A stretch of 64,000 nt of DNA from Mya arenaria (lineage: Eukaryota > Mollusca > Bivalvia > Myida > Myidae): the NCBI RefSeq assembly GCF_026914265.1, contig NC_069127.1:68296723-68360722 (forward strand), written 5' to 3'. Shown one piece after another: positions 18,401 through 32,000 of this stretch. Under the pieces are notes generated by a model, which searched no databases, was not told where the DNA came from, and worked only from the letters and a program-made list of their open reading frames with translations. The stretch's first letter is position 1; each line of letters begins with the position of its first letter. A program made the translations under genes and the position numbers.

Positions 18401-18585
18401 ATAAAACGCGAAGTTTTCTCGTTAAATCCCCGCATGGTGTTTTCGATCAATTTATTCAGTAAGTATTATGAGGTCACTCCTAAAAATGCATGAGAAAGAC
18501 GCTAGATTTTATACAATATCGCAATCCATTTCTGCAGATTTCACGATGCAGTGTCAGTGTATAAAAACCTCTATCTGATTTGGTC

Positions 18586-18589
<4 letters not shown>

Positions 18590-18619
<30 letters not shown>
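18590..18619 (+). repeat. 30-base G homopolymer
   Basis: Thirty consecutive G bases follow TGGTCCGGA. Such a run can form G-quadruplexes and its true length is uncertain in most sequencing data. No gene surrounds it. Confidence 0.9.
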
Positions 18620-18620
<1 letters not shown>

Positions 18621-18829
18621 GCGGAGCGAAGCAGCATGTATATAAACTTCAAACCTCGGGTGCTGTTTTGCTATTGAAAGAAACACCACAATGTAAAGAA
18701 AGATGCGCCGAAACAAAAATTAAATCCCGCGTCTTTAACATGCATTATGATGTGTTAACTCATATGATTTTCTGCATAATATGATCGAAAAATATGCGTG
18801 TATGTACAATGAAACTGTCGCGATGGCTC

Positions 18830-19070
18830 TAGCAGAGTCGCTTTGGTACAATGGGGTGGCTTCAAAAAAACTCCAGCGTGTACGCTATCATAACGGGCCT
18901 ACACATTTATGAAAATCATCATAAGCTACCTACACACCAAGTTTCATCAATATCTATCAATGCTAACTAAAGTTATTGAACAGAAACCAATGTTTGACGC
19001 CCGCCCGCCCGCCCAACGACAACCTCATTCTAATAACCCGGTTTTCGTTGAAAACCTGGTTAAAAAACAA
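18830..19070. repeat. dispersed repeat with CCCG-repeat tail
   Basis: The segment contains CACCAAGTTTCATCAATATC, AACTAAAGTTATTGAACAG and a (GCCC)n run, then TAATAACCCGGTTTTCGTTG and AAAACCTGGTTA, which form a weak inverted pair. This layout is typical of molluscan interspersed repeats. No coding content. Confidence 0.5.
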
Positions 19071-19645
19071 CGTTAAAGTATGTAATATGTTCATATTAGT
19101 CTCGCTACGCGTTAAATATCGCTCATTATTGTAAGCCAAGATATAATAATTACAATATACATGTATTGGGGCGTTTATGCTTTAAAACTAAAGCACACAA
19201 CACCTATTTATACACATTTTATTACATCTCTTTATTTATGGAAATAACGACACAATTGTACTTCAAATAGTATGACTTGGGTATAATGTTTATACATCCT
19301 TGCTATTGGCTCACCTTTGGCAGCGTGCGGACTCGATACGCTTTTGTCAGATCATCTCCAAACTTGGACAATACCTGTACAAACAGAACATCGGGATTCG
19401 ATCACTCATGGAAGAGTTCTATCCCTTGAATTGCTTAAATAACCTATACTTTATATTCGAGATTTTGCCCGTTGGACAGTATGTGCTTAAGCAGACTGTA
19501 TCGGCCAAGTTCGATAACTAGCCATGTAGCTCCCAATCACTGTTAAAGCATATCCTAACCTTCACTGTACTTCATTACGCTGTGCCCAGAACGTAATGTC
19601 ATGGAGCGTCACGTCGTGAAACGAGTATGGTGGATCTGATTGTAA

Positions 19646-19930
19646 TGCACCAGTCATTTGTAACCCCCCCCCCCCCCCAGGTCCGGGGAATAGCGGGGAC
19701 TTTGACTTTTTGTCCAGCCAAGCCCGGCCAAAGTCTCCGCCCTGCGGGGACAATCTGCTGGTAAAACCCCCGCCAAATGCCCCCGCACGCAAGGGACCCT
19801 AGATAAGGCCAATTTCCCGCTAAATTTGGCGTGAAGACAAAACCACCTGAAAAGTAAAAACACGGCCCATTTCCCCGGCTACCCCCGGACCTGGGGGGGG
19901 GGGGGGCAGTGGTTACAATTGACTGGTGCA
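19646..19930. mobile_element. MITE, TGCACCAGTC family, copy 2 (TAA duplication)
   Basis: Left end TGCACCAGTCATTTGTAAC, right end CAATTGACTGGTGCA; flanks TAA at 19643-19645 and TAA at 19931-19933. Poly-C and poly-G tracts lie just inside the two ends, as in copy 1. The frames across it are shadows of a GC-rich non-coding interior. Confidence 0.85.
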
Positions 19931-20499
19931 TAATGATATTGTGTCACCCTAGTTACTTCAGAGTCAAGCACCTTTAATTGCTGAAATTACAAACTTATAA
20001 AAAATATTCTGTTTTCGACGGGCGAATCTTGTGGCAGTTTCTTTTTAAATAAAATCCTTTCAAATGATCAAAAAAAGGTAACACCACTGTGACTGGGCGT
20101 TCAAAACTCACCTTATTGTACCTCGAATACCTTAAAAGTTAAACGTGTAAGCTGGGCCCAATAGCCATTTTTTTCCTACTCCCAGGCGTCAGTGAGTTTT
20201 ATTCTATAAGGCTATCGTAATATTTTTTTGCGACAACGTTTATTGATACGGCTTATTCTTCCAAATAATAGTTTATTTATTTTGACAATTGTCCCCCACT
20301 ATTACGGACGGTATGATTATGTAGCAGCCGGCAAAATGAGTTCTAATTAACTTCGTACAAAGTCTCGGTCTGTTTTCAATACAAGTTGTGACGACCCTGG
20401 CATTGTTCTGATATACCAGTTTATAGGGTATGCTTTATTTAATTGAGCACTTCGATAATTGCATAATTCTAATAATAACTATTACCTTTCACGTGCAGT

Positions 20500-20577
20500 T
20501 CGAGGGGTGAAAGCGAAAAGGTTCTAAGTGACATTAAATAAAGAAGCAGATAGAACCTTTTCGCTTTCACCCCTCGA
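20500..20577. other. 27 bp perfect inverted repeat with 24-base loop
   Basis: Arms 20500-20526 and 20551-20577 are exact complements over 27 bases, including GGGGTGAAAGCGAAAAGG. The loop is AT-rich. It lies about 470-550 bases past the arginine kinase stop (on the minus strand) and beyond the likely poly(A) signal at 20642-20647. It could be the remains of a foldback element or a transcribed hairpin. The rest of 19940-20990 shows nothing I can name. Confidence 0.75.
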
Positions 20578-21045
20578 GTTGAAAACAAAGTTCCATAGGG
20601 AGAAGGAAACTGACTCGGGAAACGAGGTATTTTTTAATCCTTTTATTTCCTTTGGTTCTTGGGAAAAATGTATAAATAGGAAAATAAACAACAACAAATA
20701 AATCACAGTGTAATACACAAAATTAATACCTAATGGACAAATGGACAGTTACGAAGCAAACCACACTGCACCTCTGGTTGGGATATAATCACAAGATAAA
20801 TTCTAGCAATAACACAAATTCTAAAATACGTGCATAGTTTCCTTAGTAACCATTGTGATTTTCGTTTTCTCACTCAAAGTTTAAATGCACAATTATACCA
20901 TTTGAAATATTGGCACTTTTTTGCACGGTATTTATCCCACAATTATGAAACTAGGTTGTTTGTTCACAAAAAGTTCAAATTGAAGAATTCAATATTTGTT
21001 TTTAGAAAGTTTCATTGATAGAATGTTCTTTGATTGTTTGGGCGT

Positions 21046-22981
21046 CTATTTCTTGGCTGCAGCAAGTTCTTCTTCCCATTTCTTGATAGCCAGGACGCCA
21101 TCCAACATTTCACGGACCGCTGCGTACTCGGTGAGCCCGAGACGTCGCTTGTTGGACAGATCGTACACGCCTCCCTCGCTCTCAGAGTGCTCGCCGTGGA
21201 TGCCTGAAGATAGTTTCATAGGAAATTTAATATCAAACAAATGATACGGTCATCAATTCTTTTTGAGATCTTACTCAAGCTTTGACTGCTGAGATACCTA
21301 TTTCAAGTTATGAAAACTCAAGGTTTATACGCTGTTCTGGTTATTCAATGGAAAATAAAATGTTATTTTAAAGATGCACTCTTTCTCCCAAATGATTTAC
21401 GGCAATTTATACAATTGTTTTAATGCACCAAAAAGTATGAATAAAAGCCGAACACAATGGTTCTTATGAAGGATACCCAGTTAAATTTGAAATAATTGTG
21501 CAGAAAACACGGTATTTCTACCTTAAGAGAAGATAGAAGATCGCAGTATATCCTTAAGCATTCGCCAATAATTTAATATTTTTGCGTTTTTAGCTGTTTA
21601 TATTTACAAAGTTACAGTCCTGTTATCAGTAATTAATATTTTCCCAAAAAATGCATTATTTAGTAAGTAGTTAGAGGTTTACCACTCAAAAATGTTGAGT
21701 CCTATTCATGTGTATGTATTGATTTGAATAAGAGTGTCACTTTAAGTATCTGATGTAAGAATTCACTGTTTATAATATTTCATTGTATTATGCTCCATTT
21801 TATCTCTCAAATATTTCTATATGGTCTCAAGCCATTAAAGAGGTGTTGCCTCCCTTACATCGATAGCCAAGCAAGCTAAGTTTATTTTAATATGGATACA
21901 ATTATTGTTGAAGATACTGTATATATCATAAATTCACTACTTCATATCCTGAAGTGTTACGTCGCTAGTGATGACAGTGATAACCATTTTAAAGAATGAT
22001 TGTGAATCTGCTTATGTCAATATAATGTAAATCTACATTAAACTTTTAAATTAAATATATTTAGTTGATCTACTGCTTAATTTGATAAGAATATAACCTT
22101 TATATTGATAACATTATAAGAGAAACACCGCAGTCTCACCTCTAGGCTGGATAGAAAATTTCTCGCAGAATTCCTTGAAGTTTGGCTGCTTGCATACGTT
22201 GGGAATGGCCATGTGGACGCTGGCACGTAGCGTGGTGCCAAGGTTGGACGGGCAGAATGTCAGGTAGCCGTATCCCTTACGCTTGGCGAACGTCAGTTTC
22301 TTCTCAAGCTCTCCGATGGCCTACAACAGAATGGTTATATATTATTATCAACCTAGATGTACTAGTATATATCCTTTCTTCGTCAATAAGAACTATGGCT
22401 TTTGCAGATATCGACGATAGCCTGTTTACAAACGATAATACCGGTACCTTTTACAAAACCACAGAAATTAATGTCATTTAAAAGTTGCAATAATTAAACG
22501 TGTGTCTGTTTTCCTCACTTAATCAATGATATGTTAGACATATACCCATGAAGTATTTATCAATATATTGATGTGCTGTTGTCTGTTTACACATTGGTGA
22601 ACAACCATTATGTATATACACTTTGTACATCATTTATATACTATGCATTGAACTATGTATATTATGTACTGTGTGCATTGAATGTGTATTTATATGTAGA
22701 GATAAGCGTTAAAGCAAATTAACAAGTTTCAAGCTTATGACTCAGCTATTTTAGCCGTGTCTGTATTGTCATGTGTCTGTATTGTCATGTGTCTGTATTG
22801 TCATGTGTCTGTATTGTCATGTGTCTGTATTGTCATCGTGTATACACCTTTTACATTGAACGTTTGAAGATTTTGTCCGACTGCGACAGAAAGGCTATCA
22901 CACCTTTTTAAAATGTTTTTTTTTTCATAAATAGGAGAGCTAACAATAACCGTTTCAAGAAAGACGAGTCGACGGAGACAT

Positions 22982-23028
<47 letters not shown>

Positions 23029-26000
23029 CGCGCGCGCGCGTGTGCGTGTGGAGACGTTACCTTGACGAGGCGCCTGTAGACCTGCCCCAGATCGCCACCC
23101 TTCTGCATAGATATGAGACGCAGGTGATCCTCCTCGTTCACCCAGGTCAGGAAGGTCTTGTCCTTGTTGTGGAAGATGCCACGTCCGATGTCCCAGTACT
23201 TGTAGCCGCCAGCATCGCCCAACACACTGAAAATAAGTTTGGACAACACTGATTTACCGGATAAAACTGTAACACTTATGTCTAAAGTTTAGGTAAAATA
23301 AACCATTTACACCAAACATCCATGATATTAATATACTCTTGAAACATTGTTGCCTTAACAGTAGTGCCAACCTCGCGGTAACAACAGTTCGCTATTGTCG
23401 AGTAGCAGCACAGCCGATTGACCTATATTTCAAAAGAAGAAATAAGTGCTTTTTGATGATATGTTTCCCTTCTTTTTGGTTAATTAAAATATATTTCGGT
23501 CTCAAAAGTTCTCTTTTGTGCATTTACAGTCAATACGTTCGACTGCAAAACCAATGGTGAGTGTAAACTAATGTCTTTTTTCCACCGAGTGTAAGACGAG
23601 AACTGTTAGCAAGTGTTGAAATTGAAGGACATGGGCGGACATGTCGTGGGTGTGTCTCGACACGTGAATATACTCGTTTAGTTTAAATTTCCAAAATAAG
23701 TTATGCCATTTTTTATTCTAAGATGGGAATAACATATATAATACACGCTATTATTTCAATGGAAATACTACTAGAGGGAACTGCTGACTCCAGGTTTTTA
23801 TTACACAGGTACAGAGTGCCAGCAGGTGCGACAACAAAGGGGCATGGAAAATACCCCGAGTATATGAATGCTTATTGTACCAGTGCCAAACTGGCAGTCA
23901 TATCAAGGTTGTCATAACGAAGTGCGTGTGTGGGTGCATGTATGTGTGTTTGTGTGTATCTGTGTACTAAAACTATATCAGCCAACAAAACTTTCTAACA
24001 ATAATAGCTGTCGTAATTACATGAACTTGCGAGTGATGATTCTCAGTAAATGAACTACACTATAAGGATCAAATGAATGCATGCATGACCCGTTTATGGA
24101 AATAATATGGAGATGTATAGTCTACGAGAACAATGTTTTCAGAGAAATATGTACGAAAGAAGGACCACATACAATAACTAGCCGAATGATATAATTAAAT
24201 GAAGCAACAGCAAAGGCCAACACAAAGGCCTTTAGGCCAACGCAAAGGCCAACACAAAGGCCTTTAGGCCAACACAAAGGCCAACACATGTATCCATATT
24301 GTCTATTACAATATCGAGCGACGGGAAGTAAATGGACAACACGTAGGCCATTACCAGGACGAGCAACCGCAAAACACACCACTAATGAATACTCACTCGT
24401 CGTCGTTCCTGAAGAGGAAGTGGTCCTGGATGAGTTGGTTCTGCTGTTCGGGTGTCATCTTGGCTAGCGGATAGTATTGGCCGGCCAACTCGCCAGACAG
24501 TGTCGACAGCGCCGCTACAGTGTCCGCCTCCATGTTCTCGAAGTCCTAGAAAAGGGCAAGGGTTAATACTGACTACTCAGAGATGTGTGCACAGTATCGG
24601 AACAGAACAGAGGTTAAGCGATTACATATTCTAACACGGCGAAACTTGAGACGTTGAATTTAGCAAAATGAAACATACGTTGTAGTTACATGAACCGACT
24701 TTTATTTAATCAGTATCGTGATATAAGTTCTACAATAAGTGTCTACAAGTTGTTATATTTAAGTCATTGTCTTACTACATTAACTATACGATTAGTACTT
24801 TCTTAAGAACACATTTGTTTTATTTATTGGCTTTATTCATGTTTTCAAATACATGTCGTACACTACGCGAACGAACCTCAGAGGAGCAGGCGGGTGAGAA
24901 GGGATACTTTGTGTGAGATCGGGCTACGCGGATACGTGTAGAGAGCACCATCTTGTTCTCGGGGTCGATATTCTCGAGCTTGGACATCTCATCTTCCGTG
25001 CCGAACGTGGGCTCGGGGTGGTTGATTTTGTCTACCTTGTGGTACGCCAGGATCACGGGGTTGAAGACTTCCTCAAACGTCGTGTAGGCGTCAGGGTCAC
25101 ACGCATAGATACCAACCTTGCTGCCTTCGTGAAGACAGCCTGAAATAAAAACGAAAATGATATTTGATAACAATATTGGGATACTGCCGTCGCTGTACCA
25201 GAGCAACGTTTCAATGTACAGTCAAACCTGGTTGAACGGTCACCTGGTTTAAATGGCCACCTGCCTTAACGGGCCATTCCAAATTCCCCCCGTACGTTTG
25301 TACTATATAATGTACGTGCATTAAGCGGCCAACTCTCTAACGCGGCCACGGCCACTAATTTTTGTGCCCATGAAGCCATATAATCACTAATTAGCGGCCA
25401 CTTATCCCTTTTCACTGACACTTCCGCTTATAATTTTTTCCAATATACAGCTTAAATTACGTATAGAAGTTTACGGAATCAAAGATTTTGCTTTATATTC
25501 AGTACTAGTATATGTCAAACACCTAAATTCACGAATGAAATAATCATAGTACTGAGATTACCAACATTACGAATTCAACGCTTACGCAATTCTAAGAAAT
25601 ACTAAGTCAAAACTGCCAAAATTAACGTCATTTTTAAGTAATTTTGATTCCAATGTGAATTCTTATATATCACAAACATGTTTTAGCGCCACTTTACGCA
25701 AACTTACGCACCGGAGTTGATGCAGTGAGCGATGGTGCCTCCAAGTGTCGTCTTCTTGTCCTTGAGTTTTTCGTAGACAGGTGTAAGGAACTTCTTCATG
25801 AGAGATTGGGAATTGCCCTTTTGCAAAATGTCCCACAGCTCACCAATCGGCTTCGGCATCCTGGTAAAATGTATCACACAAAATGAAAGAACTGGCAGAC
25901 ATTTTGTTTCCGGTTGAAATCATCATACTGTGACGACAAGAACTATTGTAAACCGTTTTTCCTCACAGATGTTCGCTAAGGACCAAAATGTTAGTTAAAT

Positions 26001-29000
26001 AAATGAAACGCAAAACACTTGACTTGAATATACTTTTCTTAAACGAAAAATGAAGACTGAAATTTATTTCACCCAATTTTCACATACAGCATTTTTTCCC
26101 AAGCGACGCAGCCCCGAGTAAAAGTATCATTTTCTGTGATCACAGTGAAATAAATTTGGATCTTACATCGACCAAAATTAAACTTGTGTTTCTTTCACTC
26201 TTATAATGTAAGATTTTTTTTTCAATTTTACTGGTATCAAGAGGATAATCGCATGAGAAGTATAACGTCATGACGTCATTTTAAGAAGTTTTCAATCATT
26301 TTCAAACCGACACAGTATACGCTACATAACATGGGAACCAAAATAATGTAAGAGCAGTGAAAGTAACAATATTGTTACACTGAAGTACAAACACACACGA
26401 TGTTTCTCATTATGACAGAAAATCTGAAAAAAAACTTTGTTTTACGAAAATGAAAAATTTTGCTTTGCGTGATCACTCGGTGACATTAATTTCAATCTTA
26501 CACCGTAATTCCACAGGTGCAAGTTATTTTTTTTTATTATAAAAAAACAACAATAAACCCCTCGCAATGTTGTTCTAGATACCTCGGGGAAACCTTGATG
26601 CCGTTTCCTTTGGACTGTGATCCTAGCCTTCGAGATACTTTTGCAGAGCAAATCTAACCTAGGAACATATCGCTCTGAGGATTTTTTGATGAATCGGCTC
26701 CGCGGAGGAACGTGAAAAGATCGTTGCCAATGTGTACAATCTCACTTTATTTACACTATTCGACAAGACACGACTCCAATCAAGGGTGAAGTACCCAAAG
26801 ACGGCCCGTGGACCGAGTGCTTACACGCGTGCCTAGATCTTACCAAGTAGTGCTTACCACTTGGAGCTAAGTGGAACACTATCATTGCGTACCACATGGA
26901 CCTAGTGCATACCACTTGGAACCAAGTGGAACACTACCATTGCCTACCACATGGACCTAGTGCTTACCACATAGACCTAGTGCTTACCACATGAACCAAG
27001 TGCTTACCAGGTGAGTTTGGCCTCCTCGGCGATGATTGCGAGGACACCATCCTTCATGGTCTTCACGGCTTCATACTCGGTGAGGCCGAGACGCTGTTTG
27101 TTGGAGATGTCGTACACCCCTCCCTTGCTCTCAGAATGCTCTCCGTGCACGCCTATAAACGGAACCATCCACCAACGATTAGTTGCGCACATATATTTTA
27201 ACCTTTTCGGACGTTATCCGTAATTCAATTTAAAACTTCAAATGAAAGTTCCGTGTCTTATATGCAGGGAGTTTCTTAACGGTTAAAAAGGTAGTAAAAA
27301 ATAAACATGTTATAATCCTTACTGATCTCGTGGTAAGAGGAAAATAAAAGCGAATTGCCGTTAGATTCATTTAATCGTCCGGTTTGTTTTCATTACATTG
27401 GTCATGGACTTCATTCAAGCTCTGATTATAAATATACAAGTACGTTCAGATTTCATATTTGATAGGTTTATAGATAATTCACTTGGGTTTTCAGATAGTT
27501 TAGTATGGCAAGCAATTGTAACCAATGTATGAATCATTCCTACAAACAGGTCAGACGAACAACATGTATGAATCCAATTAATATCATGTCAAGTTTTTAT
27601 AAAGCGTTGGATGTTAATGTTACTAATTTAATGGAGTTTGGACATGTATGCTTTGGCGCGTGTTGAATCAAATAAACCGACGTGAGGTTTATCCGGCATA
27701 TCTTTAAGTTCAGGGCTAGATTTTACAAAGGGGGTCAAGTAATCCCTGAACAAACATGGAATGCGAGTCTTGTTTTTTAAACAAGTAAATCTACATGAAA
27801 AATGAGGGGGTAATTTATTCTGTGCAAAAAAAGAACCGCTTACTGAAACCGATAAGTATGGAGGCCAAGAACAAAAAGGTGGTTTGGCTGTATGCATTTA
27901 TAGACGGTTGGTGCACAGAATCTTGGCAGCAGTTTTTTTTCTAATTTAGCAATTGCCAAAGCATACTGTTTGTACATCCTAGCCTATTGTGTTCAAACAA
28001 TGCAGTGCCGGTTGACTTTCATAAAAATGCAAAAAAAACCATAGTATTCTTTTATCTAAATAATTAATAACTACGGTTTAACACTGGGAACTGTTTTTTT
28101 GTTGATTGCATAAGCCTCTATTTTAAATGCGGATAATCTGTCTGTACTCAAAGAGCTTCGATTTGAACTCATGAAGGTTCATGATTATTGATAATCTCAT
28201 TCATTCCAATAGATGCAAACCAGTTTTCGTCTCCGTTTTTCTTACATTTTTTCTTAATATTTCCGTTATTGGGACATCGGTTTAAAGGATTTTGCGAGTG
28301 TAATTGCTCGAAGAGGAAATCAACATTTAAACGCATTGAACCAGAACACGCCCCCTACCTCTGGGCTGCAGCTTGTATTTGTCACAGATATCCTTGAGGA
28401 CCTTGGGGTCCTTGCTGAGCATGGGCACGCGGACGTGGACACTGGCACGTAGGGTGGTGCCCAGGTTGGTCGGGCAGAACGTCAGGTAGCCCAGACCGTC
28501 CTTCTTGGCGAACTTCATCTTTGTCTCCATGTGCCTGATGGCCTGAAAGATACGTAGTTTGGATATTTAAGCCCATTTTAGTCAATGTTGAAAAAATACA
28601 CATTTTTTCTTAACCCTAGAACTGGGCTTTGTTTAAATTATAAATGCCAGAGGGATTGGACGGACATTGATGACCTAACTTGTGAATGTTTTCTTTTTGA
28701 AAAGTCAGACTCTGACATTCACGTTGCACTCTGTAATGTCTTTTACTTGAAGAAATATTTGCAAACATATGTTTATGTAAGCTAACACATTAAATGTGAA
28801 GAGATGCTCCAAGCTGTATTATCTGAAGCGAAGCCATACAGAGCGCTGGAATGCATCTTGGCAACACTAGCAGAAAGTAAACAGTTAAGCGCGTATTGAT
28901 CTCTTCAATTCTGAAGTGTCATTCAAGAAAGATAATGAAAACAAGTTGTGACAACCAATTTTTTTATAAAGATGTATACTAAATACTTAAAAGAATTGCT

Positions 29001-32000
29001 TAAAAGATGCATGCAATAAAAGAAACCAAGATCATAAAATGTTTTTTTTCTACCAGAAAGGACGAACAAGCATATTTTTTTCTCCTAATTGGATAAATAG
29101 CATAGCGTTGCAGTTATGAAAACAAGGCTTATTATGAGCTTATTAACACTAGCATACCGTCTATTTTCACCAGAATCATGACTTTGTGTATTAGATTTTA
29201 TGTACATATCAATGATAGGCTTGGCTTAATGGCAAATCGCTGAAAACGTTTGCAGAACGCCACAGCCGCTAAATCTTCTGATCAGATAAATAGACGACTC
29301 ACATCAACAAGGCGCTTGTAAACCTCCCCGAGGTTGCCGCCCATTTGCATGGAGATGAACCGGAAGTGGTCCTCTTCGTTCAGCCATGTGAGGAAAGTCT
29401 TGTCCTTGTTGTGAAAGATGCCTCTTCCGGTGTCCCAGCAGCTGTAACCGCCAGCGTCCCCAAGCACACTGTAATGCAGCACTGGTCATCAATTACAACG
29501 TCAAGTGAACAAAATATTTGCAAGCTTAGGTTACTAAGTTAGTTAGGTCATTACGTTTAGGACGCCCTTTTACCAGAAGGGGGGTGAACCCCTTCGAGCA
29601 TGATAAAATTGCTAGGTAAATTAGAACTCTATTATCATGTACATTAAACTTTGTAATTTAATGTTCCTTTCATGCTTTGAATCCAATGACATTCTTTAAA
29701 TGGAAACAATAGAAACTCGACTTTTAAAATGTGGTCAATGACATAAACAGACACCACTGGCGTATGTTCATTCGTCCCCAGCGCCAGTAAATGCCACTTA
29801 CTCGTCGTCTGCGCGGAAGAGGAAGTGGTCCTCAATCATCTTCTGCTGCATGCCCTTGTCCATTCCGCGGAGGGGGTAGTAGGTTCCGGAAAGATTTCCG
29901 GTCAGAGTGGACAGACCCTCGCACGCAAGCTTCTCCATCTTCTCGAAGTGCTGCACGGGAAAATGTATCAGTAAGTTGATTTCAATGTTTGTTCATCTAA
30001 TAAACGGTCTTCCGTCAAATGTCTGAATTACGAGCCATACTATTTTTTTATATTTGAAATAAACAAATTTGCTGAAAGGACAATCATGCATTTTTCGAGG
30101 GAAAGTGGCTTTAAAAGATCTGGATCTATAATACGCCCCATACATCTAGCGCCGCTAATTGTCAACTGATATTGATTCCTAAAAACTACGTTCTTAGTAA
30201 ACTGTAATTAGTACTTTCACTCGTTAATACTATAAGCCAGTCACGAGTTATATAAATAAAACCATTACTTCAATGTAATATAATTGAACGAGACAGAAAC
30301 CCAGGTTAACCACACACATAATTGGTTCCAACGCTTGGCATTGATCATAAGCCAACATTGCGCTTGTATTATACACATTATATCATTATATGATCAATAG
30401 ACTTGCACGCCTGATATACAATTTATGTTAACGCTTATGAAGTTCCACCTTATTGAAAAAAAAAACTGCAGTGGTAGTCGTCTTTTCAAGACGAGATCGA
30501 TCAATCTCAAAGATCACACTCATTCGCGTACCATCAGGTAGTGTTGGATTAATTCGCACTCGTGAAATAAAAGAATCATACGAGTATCTGATGATACTCC
30601 ATATAATGAACAAAATACTAATGTTAAAAAATAAATAAAAGCACCCATAACATTTACCTCTTTCTTGGCGGCTGGGGGGAATGGCATGCCCTCGTGAGAG
30701 CGCGCCATTCGGACGCGGGTGGAGACGACGAACTGACCGGAGGGGTCAAGGTCCCCTAGGCTTGCAATCTCGGCGTCGGTGCCGAATGTAGGCTCCGGGT
30801 GTTTCACGGTGCCATTGGGGTTTCCGGTGTGGTAGTCCTGGATGACCAAGTTGAAAAGCTCCGCGTAGCCGGGATCCGCGTAAGCAGATGGGTCACACGC
30901 GTAGATTCCAACCTTGCTGCCCTCATGGAGAGCCCCTAAAATAGCAATTAGGGATATAAAGGTAAATAGGATACTTGGTTGGTACACACACATTGATATA
31001 TTTATTTTGAATGGTCGAACTGTCTTATGGCCTAACCCTATAGTGGGTGAAATTTCAAAACCCCGGGATGTCTCTATACAGTAACATGTGTTTCTATATT
31101 CGTACATTGTATTATATTGATCCATAAGAGTTTTCTATCAAATGCCTTCAGATTAAGACAACCTGCGACATGCACTTAATGTGTATCATTGTAATGAATC
31201 CATGGGCATCAATGTTAATTTATCATACGTCGATAACAGGAGTGATAACGAGAAGGGCGAATGAGTTCATAATCCGGATGCAGATTGAAATTTATTTCAA
31301 CATGATTTGTACTCATCAGCAATCATTCGATTTTGTCAGACCAATTAAAATGTATTTACATGTATATGAACATTTGCTTTAGAACTATTTTTCTAATCCT
31401 CTTACGTGTTGAAGTCGTTACTCAATCAATACCGATACATTCAGCTGAATATGAATAAATCGAATAAAAGCCATTTTCCTGATTCTGGTAAAAATGACAC
31501 AATTGTCTATCAGGAATAGATGAAAAAGTTGCCTCATAGATCCACAATATCGATTCGTAATGGATAAACAGAAAATGCCTCAGAGGCCCAAATAAATCGC
31601 TGGGTTATAAAAAGGTTATCGGAGTTAAATTGCTTATGTAAACTTGAATCAATGCCTTTGAATGAACAAATACATGCTGTAAAACGTTTCATAACCAGCC
31701 AGAAATGTAAGAATAAACTCCATGGAAGACAGCAGACGATATCGTTTTATAAATATATTTAGTACAAACAATAGAGATTTCCTAGTAAAATGTAAGTCTT
31801 CAATACGCCGCTTAAAAGTGCCTCCGGGAAACTTTTTTCTGAACTTCATATTACCTGGATAAAAAGGCTGCTAGGATACGGGTTGTACTATTGAATAAAT
31901 AGACGGCATTCCTTTTCCAATATTCCCAAGACGCAAGGATGTTTGTCAGAATTAAATTGCAGCCGGGAAAATTAACGTTTTCCTGATGTGTTTAGTAGGA

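Noticed and set aside
18169-18462. 97-codon frame
   Set aside because: Overlaps the short repeat shared with 48365-48480 and matches no family I know.
19599-19931. 110-codon minus-strand frame
   Set aside because: Lies inside the GC-rich interior of a MITE.
27628-27897. 89-codon minus-strand frame inside a kinase intron
   Set aside because: Reads somewhat protein-like but has no known similarity and no fitting splice sites; could be an element fragment.
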